A stretch of 8,366 nt of DNA from SURF-24 sp964537965. Lineage in GTDB: Bacteria > Bacteroidota > Ignavibacteria > Ignavibacteriales > SURF-24. Made by a program: the position numbers and the translations under genes. The DNA lies in contig CAZIDB010000208.1 in NCBI GenBank assembly GCA_964537965.1, positions 1 through 8,366 on the forward strand, given 5' to 3'. The notes under the pieces are model-generated. The model searched no databases and had not been told where the DNA came from. It saw only the letters and a program-made list of their open reading frames with translations. Position 1 is the first letter of the stretch; every line of letters begins with the position of its first letter. Positions 1 through 7,213 of this stretch are shown here, one piece after another.

Positions 1-888
1 ATTCTAGTCGGCGTTCCGAATACATTCAGAAACAGGGATTTCACTCCAATTGCAGATGCAAATGTTGCCGGCAGCGGCGGTGCAGATAATTTTCTTAAAG
101 TTCTTAAAGAAGAATTAATTCCGGTGATTGAAGAACAATACAGAACGCTTCCCTACCGCATTATGATTGGTCACTCCCTTACAGGAATGTACTGCTTCTA
201 CACAATGCTTAAGGAACCCGGTTTATTTAATTCATTTGTTGCCGTAAGTCCCTGGGTAATTTATCATAATAATTTTCTTGTCGATTTTATTAATAAAGAA
301 TTGCCTAATCACACCTCGCTTAAAAAGGAAATCTATTTTACGGCCGGTTCGCTTGAGCAGCAGGATTTATTAACAACGTTAAACAGATTTAATGAAATAC
401 TAAAAAACAAAGCGCCTGAAGATCTCACCTGGAATTACAAACTAATGCCTAATGAGAATCACGGGTCGCAATTCCTGCTTGCAGTGTACGACGGATTAAA
501 CAAATTTTTCACGGGATGGAATTTACCAGATGAAGTTGCAAGTAAGGGTTTGAAGAGTGTTCTTAATCATTATGAAAAATTATCCCTGAAGTTTGGTTTT
601 GATGTCTTACCTCAGGAAGCCGCTTTAAATAATATCGGTTACTACTTTCTTCAAAGAAATAATTATGATGAAGCAGTTGATATCTTCAAGAAGAATGCAG
701 AACTATATCCTGAGTCAGCTAATGTGTACGACAGCCTTGGAGAAGCCTACGAAAACATGACCAATTATGAACTTGCTTTAAAGAACTACGACAAGGCTTA
801 TACAATTGCCAAGGCAACAAATCATCCTTTCCTTTCAACATTTCAAAAAAATTTTGAAAGAGTAAAAAATACTTTACAGAACAAGTAA
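1..888 (+). CDS. Alpha/beta-hydrolase esterase (PF00756-like) with C-terminal TPR repeats, 5' end outside the window
   Basis: The frame is open from base 1 to a TAA at 886-888, so the gene starts upstream and 295 residues are visible. The first visible residues (VGVPNTFRNRDFTP) match the early part of the putative-esterase family related to Fes/IroE and esterase D, where an RDxTP segment follows a beta strand. The nucleophile elbow is GHSLTG at visible residues 57-62, with Ser59 as likely nucleophile; the family usually has GHSxGG, so Thr61 is a small deviation. His154 in NENHGS fits the catalytic histidine. Residues about 206-274 form two TPR-like helical pairs (FLQRNNYDEAVDIFKKNAEL and the following YDSLGEAYENMTNYELALKNY), probably a protein-interaction module. 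The GTG at 124 lies inside the conserved fold and is not the start. The substrate is unknown. A signal peptide is common in this family but would lie outside the window. The gene probably shares a transcript with the downstream peptidase. Confidence 0.85.
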   Translation: MLVGVPNTFRNRDFTPIADANVAGSGGADNFLKVLKEELIPVIEEQYRTLPYRIMIGHSLTGMYCFYTMLKEPGLFNSFVAVSPWVIYHNNFLVDFINKELPNHTSLKKEIYFTAGSLEQQDLLTTLNRFNEILKNKAPEDLTWNYKLMPNENHGSQFLLAVYDGLNKFFTGWNLPDEVASKGLKSVLNHYEKLSLKFGFDVLPQEAALNNIGYYFLQRNNYDEAVDIFKKNAELYPESANVYDSLGEAYENMTNYELALKNYDKAYTIAKATNHPFLSTFQKNFERVKNTLQNK

Positions 889-921
889 CAAGTTGATTTT
901 CAGATTTTACCAATTTATAAC

Positions 922-926
922 GGAGA
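922..926 (+). promoter_or_regulatory. Ribosome binding site fixing the pepF start
   Basis: GGAGA lies 5 bases before the ATG at 932. This supports ATG 932 over the in-frame TTG at 893, which is only 4 bases after the esterase stop, has no such site, and would put 13 extra residues before the signal peptide. Confidence 0.65.
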
Positions 927-931
927 AATTT

Positions 932-2845
932 ATGTTGCATCCGGTTTTAAAATATTTCATAGTTACTCTGCTTTTTATGCAGGTATCCTCATCACCGCAG
1001 GAAAAAAAGATTCCTGATTATTCAAACACTTTAAGAAAAGATATACCCGAAGAGTTTAAATGGAAAATTGAAGACATTTATATGAATGATGATGCATGGC
1101 AAAAAGATAAAGAAGCATTGAAAAGTCTACTCGAAAAGATTACGATAAAATCCAAAAGCTGGACTGAATCTTCTGCAAATATGTTTGCAATGTTAAAATC
1201 AATTGATGAAGCGTATATGAAATTACAGAGGCTATATGATTATGCCAAGAGACAATACGATATGGAAATGAGCAATTCAAAGTTTCATATAATGAAAGGC
1301 GAGATCCAGGCTATGCAGGTTGATGCCGGTGTTAAGCTTACTTTTATTAATGATGATATTCTTAAAATGAAAGATGAGACTATCGGAAAATATTTTAACG
1401 AAAATGCAGAACTTGGCCAGTATCGCTTTTTCGTTGAACAAATTGTAAGAGCGCGCAAACATATCCTTCCGATAGAACAGGAAAAAATTATTTCGCTGAC
1501 AGGTTTATATTCTTCATCAATTGCAGATGCGGCATCCATACTTAATGATGTCGATAAAATTTCACCGGAAGTTACACTTTCTACCGGTGAAAAAGTCGCG
1601 CTTAATTATATGAATTACTTCCTGCTTCGTTCATCAAAAAATCCGGATGACCGCTCGCTTGTAATGAGAACATTCTGGAATAACCATAAGAATTACAAAA
1701 ATATTCTTGCTGCTTTATTTGACGGTGGAATGAAACAGCATCTCTTTAACGTAAAAGTAAGAAACTACCAAAGCTGTCTTCAGTCTCGCCTATATGCTGA
1801 TAATATTGATACAACGGTTTATCTCACTTTAATTAATTCAGTTAAAAATAATCTTAAACCTCTGCACAGGTACCTTAAGCTGAAACAGAAATTACTTGGT
1901 CTGTCGGTTTTCAGGTATGATGATGTTTATGCTTCTGCAGTTAAGAATGTTGATAAACAATTTACTTATGAAGAGGCAAAAGAAATTCTGTTGAATGCAT
2001 ACAAACCTCTGGGAGAAGATTATTGCAAAGTTGTTGAAAAGGCATTTGATGATCGCTGGATTGATGTTTATCCAAATAAGGATAAAGAAACCGGTGCTTA
2101 CTCCGGCGGAATTTATGACGTTCATCCTTACATTAAAATGAATTATAACGGAGAGTATGATGCGGTCGCGACACTATCGCATGAACTTGGTCATGCGCTG
2201 CATTCATATCTCTCATCAAAAGAACAACCGTACATAAATTCAAACTATTCAACTTTCACTGCAGAGATTGCATCTACATTCAATGAAAATTTATTGATGG
2301 ATTACATGCTTAAAAATGAAAAGGATGATCTCTTCAAGCTATATATAATTGATCAGTATCTTGATGGTGCAAGAGCCACAATTTTCAGGCAGACTTTATT
2401 TGCAGATTTTGAACTTGCAATGCACCGCCAGGTTGAAGAAGGAAAATCCCTTACGGCCGAATGGTTAGACGAAAAGTATTTAAACCTTACCCGTGAGTAT
2501 TACGGACACGATAAAGGCATTACACAGGTAGATGATTATATTGAATGTGAATGGGGAAACGTTCCGCATTTCTTCTTAAACTATTATGTATTCCAGTATA
2601 GTACCGGTTTAATTTCTTCTATGGCTTTGTTTCAGAATCTTAAATCCGGTAAAGAAGGTGCGCTTGAAAAATATCTTACTATGCTTAAAGCCGGTGGAAG
2701 CGATTACCCGGTATCTTTACTTCAAAAGGCCGGCGTTGATATGACAAACGAAGAACCGTATAAAGCTGCGCTAACGCGGTTTGATAATCTTGTAACAGAG
2801 ATGGAAAATATTGTTGCAAGGTTAAAGGAGCAAGGCAGAATTTAG
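932..2845 (+). CDS. pepF: Oligoendopeptidase F, M3B zinc metallopeptidase, with predicted signal peptide
   Basis: The 637-residue protein is predicted to cleave oligopeptides with a catalytic zinc. The metal site is HELGH at residues 417-421 (His417, Glu418, His421), followed by the conserved FTAEIAS segment whose Glu445 fits the third ligand of M3 peptidases. The N-terminal helical region begins near Trp44 (WKIEDIY, typical of PepF). The C-terminal GGSDYPVSLLQKAGVDM also matches the PepF ending. The length fits the roughly 600-residue family plus an extension. That extension, residues 1 to about 23, has Lys8, then the hydrophobic run YFIVTLLFM, then small residues (VSSS), and resembles a Sec signal peptide without a lipobox Cys. 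This is odd because well-studied PepF enzymes are cytoplasmic, and it suggests a periplasmic or secreted peptidase. The start at ATG 932 is chosen by its ribosome binding site. It follows the esterase gene by 43 bases and is followed by terminator-like hairpins, so it probably ends the operon. Confidence 0.93.
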   Translation: MLHPVLKYFIVTLLFMQVSSSPQEKKIPDYSNTLRKDIPEEFKWKIEDIYMNDDAWQKDKEALKSLLEKITIKSKSWTESSANMFAMLKSIDEAYMKLQRLYDYAKRQYDMEMSNSKFHIMKGEIQAMQVDAGVKLTFINDDILKMKDETIGKYFNENAELGQYRFFVEQIVRARKHILPIEQEKIISLTGLYSSSIADAASILNDVDKISPEVTLSTGEKVALNYMNYFLLRSSKNPDDRSLVMRTFWNNHKNYKNILAALFDGGMKQHLFNVKVRNYQSCLQSRLYADNIDTTVYLTLINSVKNNLKPLHRYLKLKQKLLGLSVFRYDDVYASAVKNVDKQFTYEEAKEILLNAYKPLGEDYCKVVEKAFDDRWIDVYPNKDKETGAYSGGIYDVHPYIKMNYNGEYDAVATLSHELGHALHSYLSSKEQPYINSNYSTFTAEIASTFNENLLMDYMLKNEKDDLFKLYIIDQYLDGARATIFRQTLFADFELAMHRQVEEGKSLTAEWLDEKYLNLTREYYGHDKGITQVDDYIECEWGNVPHFFLNYYVFQYSTGLISSMALFQNLKSGKEGALEKYLTMLKAGGSDYPVSLLQKAGVDMTNEEPYKAALTRFDNLVTEMENIVARLKEQGRI

Positions 2846-2864
2846 TCTAAATAAATTTACATAT

Positions 2865-2892
2865 ACCGGAGAATAAAATTTTATTCTCCGGT
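2865..2892 (+). terminator. Perfect hairpin after pepF, probable intrinsic terminator
   Basis: Arms 2865-2878 and 2879-2892 are exact reverse complements (ACCGGAGAATAAAA and its complement), beginning 19 bases after the pepF stop. The central A4/T4 must open to form the loop, leaving about 12 paired bases with a GC-rich base. The bases that follow (TTACCTTT) are only moderately T-rich, so it may terminate weakly or act mainly in 3'-end protection. Confidence 0.6.
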
Positions 2893-2955
2893 TTACCTTT
2901 CACTAAGTATTACATTTTATAATTCAACTGATTATATTGAGTTCAGATTCTGAGA

Positions 2956-2988
2956 ATAAAAGCACCATAAATATGTAGGTGCTTTTAT
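2956..2988. terminator. Second terminator-like hairpin, possibly bidirectional
   Basis: Arms 2956-2966 (ATAAAAGCACC) and 2978-2988 (GGTGCTTTTAT) pair over 11 bases around an 11-base loop. The GC-rich GCACC/GGTGC core is followed directly by TTTTAT on the + strand. The mirrored A-tract gives the same GC-stem-plus-T-run on the - strand, so it could work in both directions. It stands in tandem behind the hairpin at 2865-2892 and may insulate the kinase gene from read-through. Confidence 0.55.
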
Positions 2989-3002
2989 AGCCACTTAAAG
3001 AT

Positions 3003-3010
3003 TATATTTG
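3003..3010 (+). promoter_or_regulatory. Candidate -7 promoter element (TAnnTTTG) for the sensor kinase
   Basis: TATATTTG matches the TAnnTTTG -7 consensus known for the primary sigma factor of Bacteroidota. It lies about 85 bases upstream of the kinase ATG and downstream of both hairpins, a sensible place for a promoter. No clear -33 TTTG partner is visible at the expected distance, and AT-rich DNA gives such matches by chance. Confidence 0.3.
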
Positions 3011-3012
3011 CC

Positions 3013-3026
3013 TTTAATCGATTAAA
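3013..3026. promoter_or_regulatory. 14-base perfect palindrome, candidate operator
   Basis: TTTAATCGATTAAA is identical to its reverse complement and has no spacer. It begins two bases after the TAnnTTTG match, close to where transcription would start, and lies 69 bases before the sensor kinase ATG. The symmetry fits a site for a dimeric regulator, such as the NarL-type regulator encoded downstream or an unrelated repressor. It is too short and spacer-free to be a stable RNA hairpin. Function is inferred from position only. Confidence 0.35.
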
Positions 3027-3095
3027 CACGGTAAACCTGTAACATTTGTTCTATACTGCCGTCAAAATGAGTAGGTTCAAGAAAATTTAATAATT

Positions 3096-5951
3096 ATGAA
3101 AAATCATTTTAAAATATTTCTCCTGCTTTACCTGATTGTTCAGTCAGTTGCATTTACGCAGATTAAGATCCATAAAAAACTTGGAGTTGAAGACGGCCTG
3201 GTTCAATCAACTGTACGGGTAATTTATAAAGATGTTACAGGCAGGCTTTGGTTTGGTACAAAGCTTGGCGTAAGCTGCTGGGACGGGATAAATTTTACAA
3301 ATTATTCAACTACTTCAGGCCTTCCCGGCCATATTGTTTATTCTATTAAGAATGATAAGGACGGCAATATAATATTCGGGACAAGCAACGGCGCTGCAAT
3401 CTTCAAAGATGGAAAAATCAATACTCTTCCAGTAGCCGAAAATGCCGGACACCTTAAGATAAACATCATTGAAACTTCCAAAGACGGAAATGTTTTCTTT
3501 GGAACTAACAATGGTTTGTACACACTAAAGAATAACAAACTTATTCCTTTTACCGGTTTAAAACATTATTCTGTAGTGGATATAACCTGCGGAGCTCAGC
3601 TGGAAAATGGAGATATACTTTGGGGAACTGCTGAGAATGGAATAATAAAAATGCCTGCAGGTAATTATGCCGGTTCTTACACTTTAATAGATTTTCAGAA
3701 AAATAATGTCAATTTTATTTTCAGGGACAAAGATGGAAATTTATTATGTAATGTTTCCAATAAGTTATTTCTTATTTCCGAAACCGGGAAAATTTTACAA
3801 CAATTAAAAATTCCAAATGACTTTGAAAATATTACATCAGTTGAGCAGGATGCGGAAGGCTGCTACTATTTCGGTACGGAAAAAGGAATTTTGGGATGGA
3901 AAGACAATGAGCTAATCGAAATTATCAGCGAAAAAAACGGGCTTAGCTCAAACCAGATACTTTCGATATTCAAAGATATTGATGATACTTTTTATTTTGG
4001 GATGAATACCGGTGGCGTAGCTGTTATAAACCGGTATAAAATGATCACACTTAACAAAGAACATGGACTTGTTGATAATAACATTACATCAATTGTTGAA
4101 AGTGGTGATCACGGTTTTTATTTCGGTACAAGAGAAAGAGGAATATCTCATTTTGTTGATGGCTCTTTTAAACGGGCTTTTGAAAACTATGAGCAGATCA
4201 TTTGCTCATTCAGAGATAAAGCTGGCAAAATCTATTTTGGCACAAACAATGGAGTTCTTGTTGTTGATGGTAATAAAGCAAGTTCAATTACGGTAAAAGA
4301 CGGATTACCGACAAATATTATTACTGCCATTACCGGTGACGCAAACGGAAAAATATATATTGGTACAGTAAGAGGATTAAGCATCTATAAAAACGGAAAG
4401 ATTCGGAATCTGACGAAGAAAAATCTGCTTGGCGATAACCTTGTTACAAGTTTATCTGCTTTGGAAGGCAAAGTTTATGTTGGTACTTTCTTTAATGGTG
4501 TTACAATAATTGAGCAGGGTAAATCAAGAATAATTAATAATACAAACGGGTTAATCTCTAATACTGTTTTATCGGTGTATAAAAGTCCTAACGGTAAATT
4601 ATATATCGGAACAGTTGAAGGACTTAACATAGAACTTGAAGGAAAGATAAAAACAATAAACAGCAACCATGGTCTGTCAGATAATTCAATCAACAGTATA
4701 GCTGAAGACAAAGATGGAAAAATATATCTTGCCACAAACCACGGAATTAATATTCTGGATGAATCTAACGGACAGATAGATATTCACACGATGCATGCTG
4801 AAGATGGTATTGCAGGTGAAGAAAGCAATATGGGAGCAGTTTATAAAGATTCAAAAGAAAACTTATGGTTCGGTACGATAAAAGGAGTTGTATCATTTGA
4901 CCCGGCAAAAATAAAACCTTCGGTCTATCCACCCAAGGTTATGCTAAGCGGCTTCCATTTATTCAATAAGGATGTTCCCTGGAAAGAACAACCCGGGAAT
5001 TATGAATTTACCTATGACCAGAATTTTTTCAAGTTTAATTTTTTCGGTGTTATGCTTTCTGCTCCCAAACGTGTTACTTATGCATACAGACTTAAAGGTA
5101 TTGATAACGAATGGTTATTCACCCAACAGAATTCGGTTCAATATACAAATTTGAATGACGGGACTTATACATTTGAAGTGAAGGCAAAAAATGAGTGGGG
5201 CTATTGGGGTAAGCCGGCAATAGTTTCATTTGTAATAACTCCGCCTTTTTGGGAACTGTGGTGGTTTATTTTACTGGTTGTACTGGTTATAGTTGGAGGG
5301 ATCTATTTAATAGTATACAAACAGCTTCAGAATGTTCTTACCCTAGAAAGAATACGACTAAAAATAGCAGCTGACCTGCATGATAATATCGGCGCAAGTC
5401 TGACTGAAATTTCAATTATGAGCGAGATACTGAAAAGTAAAATAAATACGGATTCCGATGAGGTAAGAAAATATTTATCATCTATTAGTAATGAATGCAG
5501 AAATGTTATTGCGAGTATCCGGGATATCGTCTGGATGGTTAATCCAAACCAGGATACTCTAAAAGATTTGCTTACAAGACTGAACGATTCGTTCTCCGAT
5601 ATTTTTACACAGAAAGGAATTTCTTTTACGACGGAGAATATAGAACTGTTAAGTGATATAACGTTGCCAATGGATTACAGGCACAATCTTTTCCTTATTC
5701 TTAAAGAAGGAATTAATAACTCCTTAAAGTACAGTTACTGTGACCAGCTTAGTCTTAAAGCAGCTGTAAACGGTAAAAGACTTGAAGTTATACTTAAGGA
5801 TAATGGAATTGGAATAAAACCCAGTTACAAAAAAAGCGGCAACGGTTTAACCAACATGAAAAACCGGGCTAAGAAAATAGGCGGCGACTTGTTTATCAAT
5901 TCCGATATTTACAAGGGAACAGAATTAAAATTTTTGGGAAAAATAAGCTGA
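3096..5951 (+). CDS. Two-component sensor histidine kinase: double propeller, Y_Y_Y, one TM helix, HisKA_3 core
   Basis: This 951-residue membrane sensor should bind a ligand outside the cytoplasm and phosphorylate the regulator encoded next. A signal peptide covers residues 1 to about 20 (hydrophobic IFLLLYLIV). Fourteen repeats of about 40 residues follow, from Trp52 (WFGT) to Trp591 (WFGT), marked by W/Y-F/I-GT and xxDGxI patterns; this fits two seven-bladed propellers (Reg_prop). The repeat with LLCNVSNKL has lost the GT signature, and another reads YFGMNTGG. A Y_Y_Y domain spans about 640-712 (YAYRLKGIDNEWL, then DGTYTFEVKAKN). One transmembrane helix lies at about 720-741. The HisKA_3 dimerisation helix has ADLHDNIGASL with His762 as phosphoacceptor. 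The HATPase has the N box at Asn874/Asn875, DNGIG at 902-906 and GNGL at 915-918. There is no receiver or DNA-binding domain, so it is not a hybrid. ATG 3096 starts right at the signal peptide, with no clear Shine-Dalgarno. The ligand is unknown. Confidence 0.93.
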   Translation: MKNHFKIFLLLYLIVQSVAFTQIKIHKKLGVEDGLVQSTVRVIYKDVTGRLWFGTKLGVSCWDGINFTNYSTTSGLPGHIVYSIKNDKDGNIIFGTSNGAAIFKDGKINTLPVAENAGHLKINIIETSKDGNVFFGTNNGLYTLKNNKLIPFTGLKHYSVVDITCGAQLENGDILWGTAENGIIKMPAGNYAGSYTLIDFQKNNVNFIFRDKDGNLLCNVSNKLFLISETGKILQQLKIPNDFENITSVEQDAEGCYYFGTEKGILGWKDNELIEIISEKNGLSSNQILSIFKDIDDTFYFGMNTGGVAVINRYKMITLNKEHGLVDNNITSIVESGDHGFYFGTRERGISHFVDGSFKRAFENYEQIICSFRDKAGKIYFGTNNGVLVVDGNKASSITVKDGLPTNIITAITGDANGKIYIGTVRGLSIYKNGKIRNLTKKNLLGDNLVTSLSALEGKVYVGTFFNGVTIIEQGKSRIINNTNGLISNTVLSVYKSPNGKLYIGTVEGLNIELEGKIKTINSNHGLSDNSINSIAEDKDGKIYLATNHGINILDESNGQIDIHTMHAEDGIAGEESNMGAVYKDSKENLWFGTIKGVVSFDPAKIKPSVYPPKVMLSGFHLFNKDVPWKEQPGNYEFTYDQNFFKFNFFGVMLSAPKRVTYAYRLKGIDNEWLFTQQNSVQYTNLNDGTYTFEVKAKNEWGYWGKPAIVSFVITPPFWELWWFILLVVLVIVGGIYLIVYKQLQNVLTLERIRLKIAADLHDNIGASLTEISIMSEILKSKINTDSDEVRKYLSSISNECRNVIASIRDIVWMVNPNQDTLKDLLTRLNDSFSDIFTQKGISFTTENIELLSDITLPMDYRHNLFLILKEGINNSLKYSYCDQLSLKAAVNGKRLEVILKDNGIGIKPSYKKSGNGLTNMKNRAKKIGGDLFINSDIYKGTELKFLGKIS

Positions 5952-5974
5952 AGTAAAAAGGAAAAGTTTAACCA

Positions 5975-6610
5975 ATGATAGAAATAATTATAGTTGAAGA
6001 TAATAACAGGATAAGAGAAGGTCTTAGCGTTCTACTTGACGGAACTGACGGTTTCAAATGCAGAGGAGTTTTTTCAAACTGCGAAGCTATGCTTGAGAAA
6101 ATAGGTGACTCTGAACCTGATATAGTACTTATGGATATTGGTCTGCCGGGTATGAGCGGCATTGAAGGAATTAAAATACTCAAGAAACTTTATCCTGACG
6201 TACAAATACTTGTTCTTACAATTCATGAAGAAGACGACCTTGTATTTGAGGCGCTTTGTGCCGGGGCTTGCGGTTATTTACTTAAACAAACATCGCCCGC
6301 AAGACTTGTTGAAGCAATACGTGAAGCTTATGAAGGTGGCGCTCCGATGAGCTCCCATATCGCAAGAAAAGTTGTAGCGTTTTTCCAGGAGAAGAAAAAT
6401 AATAATGGAACCAATGCATACAACCTAACTTTGAGAGAAATGGAAGTTTTAAAATCCTTAGTGGAAGGCAGAAGCTGCAAAGCAATTGCCGATTCACTTT
6501 TTATAAGCATTGAAACTGTACGATTTCATTTCAGAAATATTTACAATAAACTACACGTTCACACTCAGGCAGAAGCTGTGGCAAAAGCACTTAAAGAAGG
6601 AATTATTTAG
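5975..6610 (+). CDS. NarL/FixJ-family response regulator (receiver plus LuxR-type HTH)
   Basis: This 211-residue protein is the likely partner of the propeller kinase, whose stop lies 23 bases upstream. HisKA_3 kinases typically pair with NarL-type regulators. The receiver domain covers about residues 1-120: acidic pocket Glu8/Asp9, phosphoacceptor Asp54 in VLMDIGLPGMSG, switch Thr82 and invariant Lys104 (YLLKQ). The LuxR-type helix-turn-helix covers about 150-208, with LTLREMEVLKSLVEG, the recognition region SIETVRFHFRNIYNKL, and the ending AVAKALKEGII. All residues needed for phosphorylation are present. The ATG at 5975 is preceded by AAGGA at 5958-5962, a rather long spacing of 12 bases. 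It acts in the cytoplasm as a transcription factor. Its targets are unknown, and the palindrome upstream of the kinase gene is one candidate site. The stop is 5 bases from the end of the convergent gene. Confidence 0.95.
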   Translation: MIEIIIVEDNNRIREGLSVLLDGTDGFKCRGVFSNCEAMLEKIGDSEPDIVLMDIGLPGMSGIEGIKILKKLYPDVQILVLTIHEEDDLVFEALCAGACGYLLKQTSPARLVEAIREAYEGGAPMSSHIARKVVAFFQEKKNNNGTNAYNLTLREMEVLKSLVEGRSCKAIADSLFISIETVRFHFRNIYNKLHVHTQAEAVAKALKEGII

Positions 6611-6615
6611 AAGAA

Positions 6616-7212
6616 TTAATTGCTCTTTGTCCTTCTTAACTGAGGAATAGTTCGTGAGTTTTCAGAATCACCAATAAGTTGATTGAGTCTTCTTATTCTT
6701 GTTTCTTCCTGTTTCGCATTCATTATCCACCAGGTAACTATTGTTTTGTAGCCGGGTGGTTGTGATTGGAAGAAATTCCATGCTTCTTTATTTGCTTTAA
6801 AAATTTTCCGGTAGTTAGCGGGAAATTTCACACTTTTTCGCTGCTCATATGAATACTGCCCCGATTTAACTTTTTCTCTGTTCTCAAACAATTCCCAACC
6901 CTTATCCTTTACTAATCCAAGTTTTTTCAGTTCAATTATTCTTTCAGTATTAATTTTACTCCAGTTACTTTTAGGATTGCGCGGTGTAAATCTTGTAGTA
7001 TAAGACTCGTCATCAATTTTTTTTCTTATTCCGTCAATCCATCCAAAGCAAAGGGCTTCATCAACAGATTCTTTCCATTGGATACCTGGTTTACCGGTTT
7101 CTTTTTTATAAAAGCCAACCCAAAGTTCATTGGCTTTTTTATAATTCTTTTCCAACCATTTACGGAAATGAATTTGGTTTTTGAAGAAAGTTACCTTATT
7201 CACTTTTAGCAT
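6616..7212 (-). CDS. YdeI/OmpD-associated (OmdA) family protein
   Basis: The 198-residue protein matches the YdeI/OmpD-associated family, sometimes labelled bacteriocin-protection protein. Its key segments are WKESVDEALCFGWIDGIRKK (CFGWIDG at residues 55-61), FTPRNPKSNWSKIN (75-88) and a C-terminal segment with SQPPGYKTIVTWWIMNAK followed by basic ETRIRRL. The biochemical activity of the family is not established, although enterobacterial YdeI has been linked to resistance to antimicrobial peptides. No signal peptide or membrane helix is visible, so it is probably cytoplasmic. The ATG at 7210-7212 was chosen because family similarity begins just after it. An upstream in-frame extension to 7344 would lie wholly inside the acetyltransferase gene and has no family character. 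Only one base separates this ATG from the acetyltransferase stop, so the two are probably translationally coupled. An AAAGGA lies 14 bases before the start, a poor spacing, which also favours coupling. Confidence 0.88.
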   Translation of the reverse strand: MLKVNKVTFFKNQIHFRKWLEKNYKKANELWVGFYKKETGKPGIQWKESVDEALCFGWIDGIRKKIDDESYTTRFTPRNPKSNWSKINTERIIELKKLGLVKDKGWELFENREKVKSGQYSYEQRKSVKFPANYRKIFKANKEAWNFFQSQPPGYKTIVTWWIMNAKQEETRIRRLNQLIGDSENSRTIPQLRRTKSN

Positions 7213-7213
7213 T

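Noticed and set aside
893..931. TTG at 893 as an earlier pepF start
   Set aside because: It lacks a ribosome binding site and adds 13 residues before a clean signal peptide. The ATG at 932 has GGAGA at good spacing.
719..940. Antisense reading frame over the end of the esterase gene
   Set aside because: The encoded sequence has no recognisable domain, and it mirrors a strongly supported coding frame on the + strand.
2890..3037. GGTTTACC at 2890-2897 and its reverse complement GGTAAACC at 3030-3037
   Set aside because: An 8-base inverted match 130 bases apart does not extend and is compatible with chance.
3067..3090. Seven-codon ATG reading frame (MSRFKKI) ending 5 bases before the sensor kinase start
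   Set aside because: It has no ribosome binding site, no attenuator-like residue run and no conservation information. Such short frames are expected by chance.
3096..4920. Possible nucleotide tandem repeats in the propeller region
   Set aside because: The repetition is at protein level only. DNA of the blades has diverged, and no long direct DNA repeat was seen.
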